A program made the position numbers and the translations under genes. The notes under the pieces are model-generated. The model had not been told where the DNA came from and ran no database searches. It worked only from the letters and a program-made list of their open reading frames with translations. A stretch of 64,000 bases of DNA from Rhodospirillales bacterium (lineage in GTDB: Bacteria; Pseudomonadota; Alphaproteobacteria; Rhodospirillales; Rhodospirillaceae): the NCBI GenBank assembly GCA_028281845.1, contig JANQJD010000008.1:329212-393211 (forward strand). Direction: 5' to 3'. This document shows, in pieces, positions 16,596 through 23,819 of this stretch; positions within the stretch are counted from its first letter, which is position 1, and every line of letters starts with the position of its first letter.

Positions 16596-17611
16596 TGTAG
16601 CTCTTCAGCGCCGTTTGCACGCTCATCAATACCTGTCCCGAGCGAACCGTTCCGGGGGGAATCACTCCCTGTTGCACAGGTTCCGCAGAGTGGATCATTC
16701 CACAGCTGCTGCGGTATGAGATCTGTCAGCTTTTCTTGCGCTGTAACGCTCTCAATATGAGTGCGCAGCATGTCCAACCAAGGGACTCCAGGTGGGGCGT
16801 GCATCTCTAATCCTCGCCAGATGGAAATAGCGCAGCGTGAGTCCTCTTCTTGAAAGGCCGCCAGACCAATATAGAAGGCAGCGCGTGGATCGTCGTTAGC
16901 AGCGTTGGCATTATTATGGTGGTGTGCCAGACGAAAAACTGTACACGCCTCTGACGTCACCTGCCCGCCCCTGTCTGCCACTAACATCTCGCCATAGCTA
17001 GCCAAGGTGTCTGTGTCCTCAACGCCCTGTTTGATAGCCATGTGCAAAGACCGTGCAGCGCCAGCATAGACCCCTAACTGCCGCTGAAAACGCGCTAAAA
17101 GCATCCAGCCCTCCACCTTATCAGGATTTTCTTCCATGTACTGGGCCAGTTCGTCTGAGAGACGCTCCGCATTTTTCTGCACCATTGTAGAGAGTTCTGT
17201 CGCGGCAGGCCTATCTGGGAGACCAGGCGCGCCCCTATTCAGATAGAGTCCGACAGCCCCCACGGCAATCACTAAACTCATGAGTAAAGATTGTATTACT
17301 TTTGTATTGAGAGTATCATTTCTCTCCTTCAAGCCAGCATGGCCAGCAAAAGCACTAGCGGCCTGCAACATGCGGCGTTGAATCTCTGTTCTCCTGCTCT
17401 CAGTATGTTCTGCAGTGAGCATGCCATTTTCAAAATCACGTTCTATCTCTAAGAGCTGATCCCTATAAACAGAAAAATTGTGAATTCTTCGAATATTAAA
17501 TATTTTGGAGGGTGTTTTCCATCGCCGTATCAGGGGTAGGACAATTATCGTTATAGTAATCCCTAAGAGAATACTCACTGTGACCCAGAAAAAGAGAATA
17601 TCATGAATCAT
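16592..17611 (-). CDS. ccmI: Cytochrome c biogenesis protein CcmI (CycH)
   Basis: Chaperone that delivers apocytochrome c to the haem ligation complex CcmF/CcmH. The start (MIHDILFFWVTVSILLGITITIIVLPLI) is a membrane helix, followed by the CcmI-type segment VYRDQLLEIERDFENGMLTAEHTESRRTEIQRRML and a second membrane helix (VIQSLLMSLVIAVGAVGLYLN). The C-terminal half is TPR-like (EGWMLLARFQRQLGVYAGAARSLHMAI and DPRAAFYIGLAAFQE), the part expected to bind apocytochrome. It is the last gene of the ccm operon and overlaps ccmH by 4 nt. Confidence 0.9.
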   Translation of the reverse strand: MIHDILFFWVTVSILLGITITIIVLPLIRRWKTPSKIFNIRRIHNFSVYRDQLLEIERDFENGMLTAEHTESRRTEIQRRMLQAASAFAGHAGLKERNDTLNTKVIQSLLMSLVIAVGAVGLYLNRGAPGLPDRPAATELSTMVQKNAERLSDELAQYMEENPDKVEGWMLLARFQRQLGVYAGAARSLHMAIKQGVEDTDTLASYGEMLVADRGGQVTSEACTVFRLAHHHNNANAANDDPRAAFYIGLAAFQEEDSRCAISIWRGLEMHAPPGVPWLDMLRTHIESVTAQEKLTDLIPQQLWNDPLCGTCATGSDSPRNGSLGTGIDERANGAEELH

Positions 17612-18105
17612 CTGTGATGACTCTCTTCTTGCATCAGAAGGTGTAAACGACGTTTCTCTTCCTCAGAAAGAGGCATGTCCTTGTCAACTGGCAAAAGGGA
17701 ACGTCTCACAGCCGATACAGCCATTAAGAGGAAAAATGCCGGGGCAAGCCATAATAGCCAGGTTGATGCTTTAAACGGGGGCCTCAGTGTTACAAAGTCT
17801 CCATAGCGATCAGTAAGAAAGAGGATGATGTCATCGTCCGTCGCACCGGACATGACCTTCTCCCTGACCAGACGGCGCATGTCATTGGCCAGCTCAGTAT
17901 TAGAGTCCTCAATAGACTGATTCTGACACACCATACAGCGCAACTGTCTCCCTATAGCACGCGCACGGGATTCCAAGGTAGGGTCAGCCAGTATCTCCGC
18001 GGGTTCCACGAAAAAAGAGCGTACTGGCCCGGCTAGAGCAAGAAATAGCATACCAAATGTGGCAATGCTCTTGAAAAAAGCGCCCCTTTGCCGCACCTCC
18101 TTCAT
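17608..18105 (-). CDS. ccmH: Cytochrome c biogenesis protein CcmH (CycL)
   Basis: Membrane-anchored thiol reductant that keeps the apocytochrome CXXCH cysteines reduced for haem attachment. The redox motif reads LRCMVCQNQSIEDSN, matching the family RCxxCQNQS pattern. An N-terminal signal (FFKSIATFGMLFLALAGPVRS) and a C-terminal membrane helix (WLLWLAPAFFLLMAVSAV) flank the periplasmic helix bundle. I chose the ATG at 18105, which overlaps the ccmG stop as ATGA and has GAGGAATC upstream. The frame is open 17 codons further. The product is 165 aa. Confidence 0.95.
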   Translation of the reverse strand: MKEVRQRGAFFKSIATFGMLFLALAGPVRSFFVEPAEILADPTLESRARAIGRQLRCMVCQNQSIEDSNTELANDMRRLVREKVMSGATDDDIILFLTDRYGDFVTLRPPFKASTWLLWLAPAFFLLMAVSAVRRSLLPVDKDMPLSEEEKRRLHLLMQEESHHR

Positions 18106-18668
18106 GATTCCTCGTGTTGTAATCGCTCTATCAGAAATCTGAGTTTTGCCTGCCATATCTGGGATGTGATGGGACCAATGTGTTTAAACCGAATCACTCC
18201 ATTTGCATCGATAACAAACGTTTCTGGTGCGCCTGTAACACCAAAATCCATCGCAACTCGGCTATCCGCGTCCGTGCCAACACGGTCATAGGGATCACCA
18301 TAATGGCGTAGCCACGCTGCCCCCTCTGCAGAGGTATCTCTCCAGTTGATTCCGTGTAGGGGCACGGTCTTGGATTCTTTCAGGGCCATCAGAAAAGAAT
18401 GCTCAGCCAGACAGGCTACACACCAAGATCCGAAAACGTTGACCAAACTCACTTGACCCTTGAGATTCTCGCTACGTAAGCAACGCCCCCGACCCGGCAA
18501 TGCTGGGAGGGCAAAAGGGGGAACCTGTCTATTGACTAAGGCCACGGCAGACGGCAAAGTCTCTCCAACATCTCCCCGCCAAACAGTCACAAGCCGTAGT
18601 ACGAATGTGCCGATCAGAATCAGAAAAACAACCAGAGGCAACCTAAATGCAGGGTGCATGGCTTTCAT
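18102..18668 (-). CDS. ccmG: Thiol:disulfide interchange protein CcmG (DsbE/CycY)
   Basis: Periplasmic thioredoxin-like reductant in the Ccm pathway. One N-terminal membrane anchor (FRLPLVVFLILIGTFVLRLVTV) precedes a thioredoxin fold with the active site VFGSWCVACLAEH (WCxxC) and the cis-proline region FGVTGAPETFVID. The 188-aa length and the acidic/Gly-rich GVTGAPET motif are those of DsbE. I placed the start at the ATG at 18668, overlapping ccmF by 26 nt; the frame extends 13 codons further, and an ATG at 18659 is also possible. Confidence 0.94.
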   Translation of the reverse strand: MKAMHPAFRLPLVVFLILIGTFVLRLVTVWRGDVGETLPSAVALVNRQVPPFALPALPGRGRCLRSENLKGQVSLVNVFGSWCVACLAEHSFLMALKESKTVPLHGINWRDTSAEGAAWLRHYGDPYDRVGTDADSRVAMDFGVTGAPETFVIDANGVIRFKHIGPITSQIWQAKLRFLIERLQHEES

Positions 18669-20652
18669 ATCCCCAGAAAGGCAAGGGCGGGGGATGCCCC
18701 CCAGCACGATGCCGCCTGTCGCTCAACGACAGGACCCCCCCCAAAGCCATTAAGCCAGTACCATACCATAACCACGGCACGAGAGGCTTGTAGTAAATGC
18801 GAACAACAACACCTAATTGCTGAGAGTTCTCAGTCTCACTCATAGCAACGTAAACATCGGCCATACCAGTGCTATGAATTGCAGCTTCTGTCGTGAGCTG
18901 CGGTGGATCTGTGTAATAACGCTGCTCAGGGTAAAGTATGGCAATAGATTTATCGTCATAGCGACGGACAATAATCGTTCCTCTTGTAGCCCGATAGTTT
19001 GGACCAGTAACAGACTGTAGGCCTGCAAGTGTAAAAGTATAACCAGCTAGATTCGTTGACTCTTCAGGTTGGAGAATCAGGCTTTTCTCTGTTTCCCAGG
19101 CAGTCGCACCAACAAGCCCAGCTACGAGGACGGCTAAGCCAAAATGAGACAAAGTCATGCCATAAGCAGCCCGTGGCAGATTCACCGCACGGCGCAAAGA
19201 TACACGGATTGGGACACGAAAGAGAAGCACACGTTCCGCACTTTCTAGCAGAGTTGCAACTCCTAGCCACATTGCTACCCCTGTACCAACAGCTGTTGAT
19301 AAAGATTCCCTGTTGAGAATCATAAAAATATATGTAATGGTTGCAAAAAATGCTGATGGCCACACTCTACGAAAAAGTATGTTCCGCCTTTCTCTTCCGA
19401 GACTCCCTTGCTTCCAGGCTAGCAAGGGACCAATGGCCATGATGATGAGTAACGGAATAGCTAATGGCACGACAGTACGATGAAAGAATGGTGCGCCCAC
19501 TGACAGTTTGCCAATGCCAAGAACGTCGGCCAAAATCGGATAGAGCGTTCCTAAGAGGACGGTTGCCATCATGACCGATAGCAATGCATTATTGAGTAGG
19601 AGACTCCCTTCACGAGAGAAAATTCTTAGTAAGCTACTATTTTTTAGTTTTTTAGCACGTAATGTAAAAATTAAAAATGATCCACCAACAGTTATTGCTA
19701 ATAAAATTAGAATAAATGCTCCCCGTGTGGGATCCGCAGCGAATGTATGTACCGACGTCAGAATGCCAGAGCGGACGAGAAACGTACCAAGCAAACTCAA
19801 GGAGAATGTCATAATGGCAAGGAGGATCGTCCATTTCTTTAAGGCGTCGCGCTTCTCGACAACAAGAATGGAGTGCAGCAGGGCAGTCCCAGCAAGCCAC
19901 GGGATCAGAGCGGCGTTTTCAACAGGGTCCCAGAACCACCACCCCCCCCAGCCGAGTTCGTAATAGGCCCACCAACTCCCAAGCGCTATGCCAAGTGTTA
20001 GACAAACCCATGCCGCTAGTGTCCATGGACGTACCCAGCGCGCCCATGCGGAGTCAACCCAGCCTTCAAGAAGAGCGGCAATGGCAAAGGAAAATGCTAT
20101 TGAAAAGCCTACGTATCCCAAGTAGAGTAAGGGAGGATGGAAGGCAAGACCTGGGTCTTGTAACAGTGGATTTAAGCCACGACCTTCTATCACTGGCGGG
20201 TCCAGTCGCCAAAAGGGATTGGAAACAAAGAGAATAAATAGTAAAAAACCTATTGTTATCATTGCTTGTACGGCTAATGTTCTAGCCTGTAATTGTATAG
20301 GTACTTTGCAGCCTGCTATAGACAGGGCAGTGCCGAACAGCGACAAGATCATCACCCACAGCACCATAGATCCCTCATGATTGCCCCAGAGTCCGGTGAT
20401 CCTATATAAGAGCGGTTTTGCCGTATGGGAATGGAGGGCAACAGTATGAACTGAAAAGTCGGAAACGATGTACGCACGCATCAACATGGCAAAAGCCACA
20501 GTGACTAAAACGCACTGCATTACTGCAGCCGGCCGGGCCAATGCCATCCAGGCAGCATTCCCCTGCTGTGCCCCCAGTAATGGGACAATCGCCTGTACAA
20601 TTGCGACAAAGAGTGCCAGTATTAGGGAAAAATGACCAAACTCCACTGTCAT
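18643..20652 (-). CDS. ccmF: Haem lyase CcmF
   Basis: Large inner-membrane protein that ligates haem from holo-CcmE to apocytochrome c. At 669 aa it matches the family length. The conserved tryptophan-rich haem-handling domain is clear: ELGWGGWWFWDPVENAALIP around residue 225. Other typical stretches are GLWGNHEGSMVLW and LGTFLVRSGILTSVHTFA. Many membrane helices alternate with periplasmic loops bearing conserved histidines. It lies between ccmE (16 nt upstream) and ccmG. Confidence 0.97.
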   Translation of the reverse strand: MTVEFGHFSLILALFVAIVQAIVPLLGAQQGNAAWMALARPAAVMQCVLVTVAFAMLMRAYIVSDFSVHTVALHSHTAKPLLYRITGLWGNHEGSMVLWVMILSLFGTALSIAGCKVPIQLQARTLAVQAMITIGFLLFILFVSNPFWRLDPPVIEGRGLNPLLQDPGLAFHPPLLYLGYVGFSIAFSFAIAALLEGWVDSAWARWVRPWTLAAWVCLTLGIALGSWWAYYELGWGGWWFWDPVENAALIPWLAGTALLHSILVVEKRDALKKWTILLAIMTFSLSLLGTFLVRSGILTSVHTFAADPTRGAFILILLAITVGGSFLIFTLRAKKLKNSSLLRIFSREGSLLLNNALLSVMMATVLLGTLYPILADVLGIGKLSVGAPFFHRTVVPLAIPLLIIMAIGPLLAWKQGSLGRERRNILFRRVWPSAFFATITYIFMILNRESLSTAVGTGVAMWLGVATLLESAERVLLFRVPIRVSLRRAVNLPRAAYGMTLSHFGLAVLVAGLVGATAWETEKSLILQPEESTNLAGYTFTLAGLQSVTGPNYRATRGTIIVRRYDDKSIAILYPEQRYYTDPPQLTTEAAIHSTGMADVYVAMSETENSQQLGVVVRIYYKPLVPWLWYGTGLMALGGVLSLSDRRHRAGGHPPPLPFWGYESHAPCI

Positions 20653-20668
20653 TGACGACCTCAGCGCG

Positions 20669-21178
20669 TTATTGCCCAGCGGGTGCCGAGCCGCTGGGAG
20701 AAGGAACTGTAGCAGTTTCTCTGGGAGAAGGAACTGTAGCAGTTTCTGGCGCTCTTTTTCCCTGCGATTTATTTTTCAGTGATTCTGCAACATCGCGCGG
20801 TGTGTATGTCTCGTCATGTTTTGCCAGCACGCTAAAGGCATGCAAAACGCCATCTTCGCCCAATACCCCTTCTGCCACGACACCCTGGCCCTCACGAAAA
20901 AGATCCGGCAGTATGCCAGAGAAGAGGACAGGTACGGTATGTACCCTGTCCGTGATGACGAAGTGTATTGTTTGACCAGTTCTCTGCACGCTGCCGGCGG
21001 CAACGATACCACCTACGCGTAAGCGACGGTCCTGTTTTACTGGCTGCTGTGCTAATTCGCTCGGAGAAAAAAAGAACGTGACTGTATCGCTGGCAGCAAG
21101 GAGGAGAAGACCAATCGCCATTCCTAAGGCCAAAAAGCTGAAAAGGAGCCAACCTAAACGCCGCTGTTTAAGAATCAT
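20669..21178 (-). CDS. ccmE: Haem chaperone CcmE (CycJ)
   Basis: Periplasmic membrane-anchored haem carrier that receives haem from CcmC and passes it to CcmF. After an N-terminal anchor (LGWLLFSFLALGMAIGLLLLA) comes the OB-fold (RLRVGGIVAAGSV, FVITDRVHTVPVLFSGILPDLFREGQG), then the covalent haem site KHDETYTP with its conserved His and Tyr. The flexible tail contains a perfect in-frame 27-bp tandem duplication that repeats ETATVPSPR. I prefer the ATG at 21178; a start at 21205 would overlap the ccmD stop by one base (TGATG) and is also plausible. Confidence 0.94.
   Translation of the reverse strand: MILKQRRLGWLLFSFLALGMAIGLLLLAASDTVTFFFSPSELAQQPVKQDRRLRVGGIVAAGSVQRTGQTIHFVITDRVHTVPVLFSGILPDLFREGQGVVAEGVLGEDGVLHAFSVLAKHDETYTPRDVAESLKNKSQGKRAPETATVPSPRETATVPSPSGSAPAGQ
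20694..20747. repeat. 27-bp perfect tandem duplication in the ccmE 3' end
   Basis: Identical 27-bp units lie at 20694-20720 and 20721-20747. The duplication is in frame and repeats nine residues (ETATVPSPR) in the CcmE tail. It is the longest perfect tandem unit seen in the window. Confidence 0.92.
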
Positions 21179-21204
21179 GGATAGTGCCCTCTCCTTGGCA
21201 GGCA

Positions 21205-21393
21205 TCAGTACAAATGCTGTTGCAAGTCTATGCTGTTCTCTTTCTGTCTAGTCCCAAGCAATCGCAATTCCCTCTCACGTGCCCAGAGGGTCCGGACACT
21301 GAGAACTGCCAGGACAAGGAGTCCACCAATCCCAATCCCATAGGATGACCAGATGAATGGTGCATAGCCACCCATGGAGAAGAACTCATCCAT
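21205..21393 (-). CDS. ccmD: Haem exporter protein CcmD
   Basis: Small single-span membrane protein that helps release holo-CcmE from the CcmABC complex. The 62-aa product shows the CcmD pattern: an aromatic N-terminal stretch (FFSMGGYAPFIWSSYGIG), a membrane helix (GGLLVLAVLSV) and a basic region with RERELRLL. Position between ccmC and ccmE supports the call, since sequence conservation in this family is low. Its stop overlaps a possible ccmE start by one base. Confidence 0.88.
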   Translation of the reverse strand: MDEFFSMGGYAPFIWSSYGIGIGGLLVLAVLSVRTLWARERELRLLGTRQKENSIDLQQHLY

Positions 21394-21448
21394 CCCTATT
21401 CTTGCCGAGCGTTCTTTGCACCTCCATTGAGGCTTGCCTCCTATAATT

Positions 21449-22180
21449 CTACAATCGCTTGCCTATTGATCTGAGGGAACAACGGCTGGCTCGCACCTGA
21501 ACAGCAGCAATTTCGCTCCGTATACGAACCAACAGTAAGGTGACATAATATGCCGTGAAGGCGAGCCCCATCACTAGCAAAGGCAGCAGCATTTCCATGG
21601 CCATCGCTGGTAAAGCTACTCTGGTTATGCTTGCCGGCTGATGTAGAGTATTCCACCAATCAACAGAAAACTTAATGATGGGTATATTAATGAATCCGAT
21701 GACCGCTAAAATCGCTCCTGCTCTTGCCCCCCGTCCATAGTCATCAAAGGCATTCACAAGTGCTATATGCCCCAAGTAAAGGAAGAAAAGAATCAACATT
21801 GATGTGAGTCTGGCATCCCAAACCCAGTAAGCGCCCCACATCGGCTTTCCCCACAACGCCCCCGTTACCAGGCAGATGATTGTGAAAACTGCTCCCACTG
21901 GGGATGAAGCCTTGGCCACTAGGTTCGCTAAGGGATACTTCCCCATTAAACTTACAGCACTGGCCACTGCCATCACTATGTAGGAAAACAACCCCATCCA
22001 CGCTGCCGGTGCATGAATATACAGAATCCGCACCATTTCTCCTTGCTGGTAATCTGCTGGTGAGAAAAAGAGTCCCCACACCAGTCCTATCACTAACAGT
22101 ACAACTGTTAGAGTGCTACTCCACAACAGGAGGGCACGGGCGTGTCGCAGACGATAGGCTAGCTTGGCGAAGCAATGCAT
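21449..22180 (-). CDS. ccmC: Haem exporter protein CcmC
   Basis: Membrane protein that presents haem to CcmE. It belongs to the haem-handling protein family and has the tryptophan-rich motif WGKPMWGAYWVWDARLTS with flanking histidines (YIHAPAAWM, TLHQPASIT). Six membrane helices are apparent across 243 aa. It is the first ccm gene here: the expected upstream genes ccmA and ccmB are absent, so the ATPase CcmA and CcmB must be encoded elsewhere or be lost. Confidence 0.95.
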   Translation of the reverse strand: MHCFAKLAYRLRHARALLLWSSTLTVVLLVIGLVWGLFFSPADYQQGEMVRILYIHAPAAWMGLFSYIVMAVASAVSLMGKYPLANLVAKASSPVGAVFTIICLVTGALWGKPMWGAYWVWDARLTSMLILFFLYLGHIALVNAFDDYGRGARAGAILAVIGFINIPIIKFSVDWWNTLHQPASITRVALPAMAMEMLLPLLVMGLAFTAYYVTLLLVRIRSEIAAVQVRASRCSLRSIGKRL

Positions 22181-22548
22181 CGGGGTGATCCTACATAGGC
22201 TTGGACCACTCTACCTATTCGGTCCATTCGTTATAGATAGCATAGCGCCAAAGAGAAAGCGCTGTGTTACCTTATTCTCGTTATTCTCTTTAATTTAAAG
22301 TGAGAATTCATTTTATTAGTGAGAGGGATACCGCATGTGAATAATCGATCTGACTCACCTCGTTTTGTGTCCGCTGGACCGCCTCTTGTTCTTCCTCCTG
22401 AGAGGGGCTCCTGAGAGGGGAGAGAGAGATCCCCGAGAATGTATGCTGCACTTGCATGCCTTGCGGGGTATACTCCAGCCTGTCTGTCTGCCGGCCCCAG
22501 AGTTTTTTTGCCCGGTGACGGAGTTTTTGCTATGTTGCGAGGATTATT
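22181..22548. other. Divergent intergenic region between ccmC and the metallo-hydrolase gene
   Basis: 368 bp with no recognisable gene on either strand. It contains a 13-bp tandem duplication at 22395-22420, an 8-bp repeat of period 9 at 22272-22288 (ttattctc twice), and the palindrome ctttaatttaaag near 22288-22300. The + strand end carries GAGG before the hydrolase ATG. I looked for ccmB/ccmA remnants upstream of ccmC and saw none I could defend. Confidence 0.5.
22395..22420. repeat. 13-bp perfect tandem duplication, non-coding
   Basis: ctcctgagagggg occurs at 22395-22407 and 22408-22420, upstream of both ccmC and the hydrolase gene. Confidence 0.85.
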
Positions 22549-23178
22549 ATGCGTTATGCTGTTGTCCCGGTGACGCCATTTCAGCAAAATTGCACTTTGT
22601 TATGGTGCGCTCATACCCTCAAAGGTGTTGTAGTCGATCCAGGTGGTGATATTGATAAAATTGGCAGTGCAGTGCAGAAGCATAGTATTGTCGTGGAAAG
22701 GATCTTACTGACACACGGCCATATCGATCATGCTGGCGGAGCAGGAGAACTGGCTGCGAAGCTTGGTGTCCCCATCGAAGGCCCACATCGAAATGATAGC
22801 TATTGGATCCGTCAGATGGCGGAACAGGGCCGTTACTTTGGCATGCAAGCGTCCGCAGCATTCACGCCACACCGCTGGCTGGAAGCAGGCGATACTATTC
22901 GCCTTGGCGACCTCACGCTCGACGTTCTCCACTGCCCAGGACACACGCCTGGGCATATCGTTTTCTACAATAGTCATTCTCGGATCGCACAAGTTGGAGA
23001 TGTCCTCTTTGCTGGTTCTATTGGACGCACAGACTTTCCCGGTGGGGACTACGAAGTCTTGATCCGATCCATTAAAGACACCTTGTTCCCGTTGGGAGAT
23101 GACGTCACTTTCATCCCAGGTCATGGACCGCTTTCGACCTTTGGCAGTGAACGCTTTGATAATCCTTTTCTTGTGTAA
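22549..23178 (+). CDS. Metallo-beta-lactamase fold hydrolase, glyoxalase II-like (YcbL type)
   Basis: A 209-aa zinc hydrolase. The metal-binding motif THGHIDHAGG is at about residues 55-64, with further ligands in LHCPGHTPGHIVFY, VGDVLFAGSIGRTDFPGG (bridging Asp) and IPGHGP. Length and motif spacing match the small YcbL/GloB-like hydrolases, which act on thioesters such as S-lactoylglutathione; the substrate here is not certain. GAGGATTATT precedes the ATG. It is a lone + strand gene between two minus-strand blocks, and its stop codon lies at the start of the second copy of a 13-bp repeat. Confidence 0.9.
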   Translation: MRYAVVPVTPFQQNCTLLWCAHTLKGVVVDPGGDIDKIGSAVQKHSIVVERILLTHGHIDHAGGAGELAAKLGVPIEGPHRNDSYWIRQMAEQGRYFGMQASAAFTPHRWLEAGDTIRLGDLTLDVLHCPGHTPGHIVFYNSHSRIAQVGDVLFAGSIGRTDFPGGDYEVLIRSIKDTLFPLGDDVTFIPGHGPLSTFGSERFDNPFLV

Positions 23179-23188
23179 TCCTTTTCTT
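23160..23188. repeat. 13-bp direct repeat, period 16, at the hydrolase stop codon
   Basis: taatccttttctt occurs at 23160-23172 and 23176-23188. The second copy starts with the stop codon. Confidence 0.8.
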
Positions 23189-23229
23189 TGGCTCTACTCT
23201 GCTCTGACACGCGTTTCTGCAGCGCCTCT

Positions 23230-23249
23230 CAGGGAACGTCAGGGAACGT
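23230..23249. repeat. 10-bp perfect tandem duplication between convergent genes
   Basis: cagggaacgt occurs at 23230-23239 and 23240-23249. It is non-coding. Confidence 0.8.
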
Positions 23250-23347
23250 TTCGGAAAGCAGACCAGGAGAGCCGATGCAATCACCCACCACTCTCCCGTC
23301 CCAGCAATAGGGAATCCGCAGCATAACCCGGACGACACAGGTACATG

Positions 23348-23746
23348 CTAAGCTTGTTCGAGTTCGACTAAAGTGCCGTTGAAATCCTTCGGATGTAAAA
23401 AGATCACAGGTTTCCCATGTGCACCTATTTTGATATCTCCCAATACTTTCTTGCCGTCTAATTTCATCTTGGCGGCGGCAGCATGAATATCAGCGACCTC
23501 ATAGCATACGTGGTGGATACCACCCGTCGGGTTTTTTTCCAAAAACCCAGCTATAGGAGATTTTTCTCCCAAAGGATGAAGAAGTTCTATTTTTGTATTC
23601 GGAAGCTCTATAAAAACAACTTTTACACCGTGTTCTGGCTGTAGCAGTGTCTCTGAGACCTGAGCCCCTAGTGTCTGGCGATACAGGGCCGCGGCCTCCT
23701 CCAAATCAGGTACAGCAATCGCTACATGATTTAATTTGCCAATCAT
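23348..23746 (-). CDS. mce: Methylmalonyl-CoA epimerase
   Basis: Interconverts the R and S forms of methylmalonyl-CoA in propionate metabolism. The 132-aa VOC/glyoxalase-fold protein starts KLNHVAIAVPDLEEAAALYRQTLGA and contains KIELLHPLGEKSPIAGFLEKNPTGGIHHVCYEV and a C-terminal IFLHPKDFNGTLVELEQ; the His and Glu residues in these motifs are the metal ligands. It closes the nuo-birA-coaX-rnj-mce gene string, a common alphaproteobacterial order. Five copies of a motif containing its Shine-Dalgarno sequence lie upstream. Confidence 0.95.
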   Translation of the reverse strand: MIGKLNHVAIAVPDLEEAAALYRQTLGAQVSETLLQPEHGVKVVFIELPNTKIELLHPLGEKSPIAGFLEKNPTGGIHHVCYEVADIHAAAAKMKLDGKKVLGDIKIGAHGKPVIFLHPKDFNGTLVELEQA

Positions 23747-23805
23747 TTAAGTATCTCCCCTTTTAAGTATCTCCGTATCTCCCGTATCTCCATTTAAGTA
23801 TCTCC
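23746..23805. repeat. Multi-copy repeat of the mce ribosome binding region
   Basis: gtatctcc occurs five times (23751, 23767, 23775, 23784 and 23798 are first bases); three copies extend leftwards to tttaagtatctcc. On the minus strand this reads GGAGATAC(TTAA), the Shine-Dalgarno and spacer of mce. One distal copy is also followed by AAATG, giving a second ATG upstream of the true start. Confidence 0.85.
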
Positions 23806-23819
23806 ATATAACCATCCTC

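Noticed and set aside
22449..22475. Promoter for the hydrolase gene (TTGCAT and TATACT)
   Set aside because: The boxes are only about 11 nt apart, too close for a sigma70 promoter.
22267..22587. 106-codon minus-strand frame upstream of ccmC as a gene
   Set aside because: Composition is not protein-like, it contains the tandem duplication, it overlaps the start of the hydrolase gene on the other strand, and it resembles neither CcmB nor any family I know.
23355..23375. tRNA T-loop-like sequence (gttcgagttcgac)
   Set aside because: It lies inside the coding end of mce and has no matching acceptor or anticodon arms. No tRNA was found in any gap.
23746..23805. CRISPR-like array of short repeats
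   Set aside because: Units are only 8-13 bp, spacers are absent or a few bases, and the motif is the ribosome binding site of mce. No cas genes are present.
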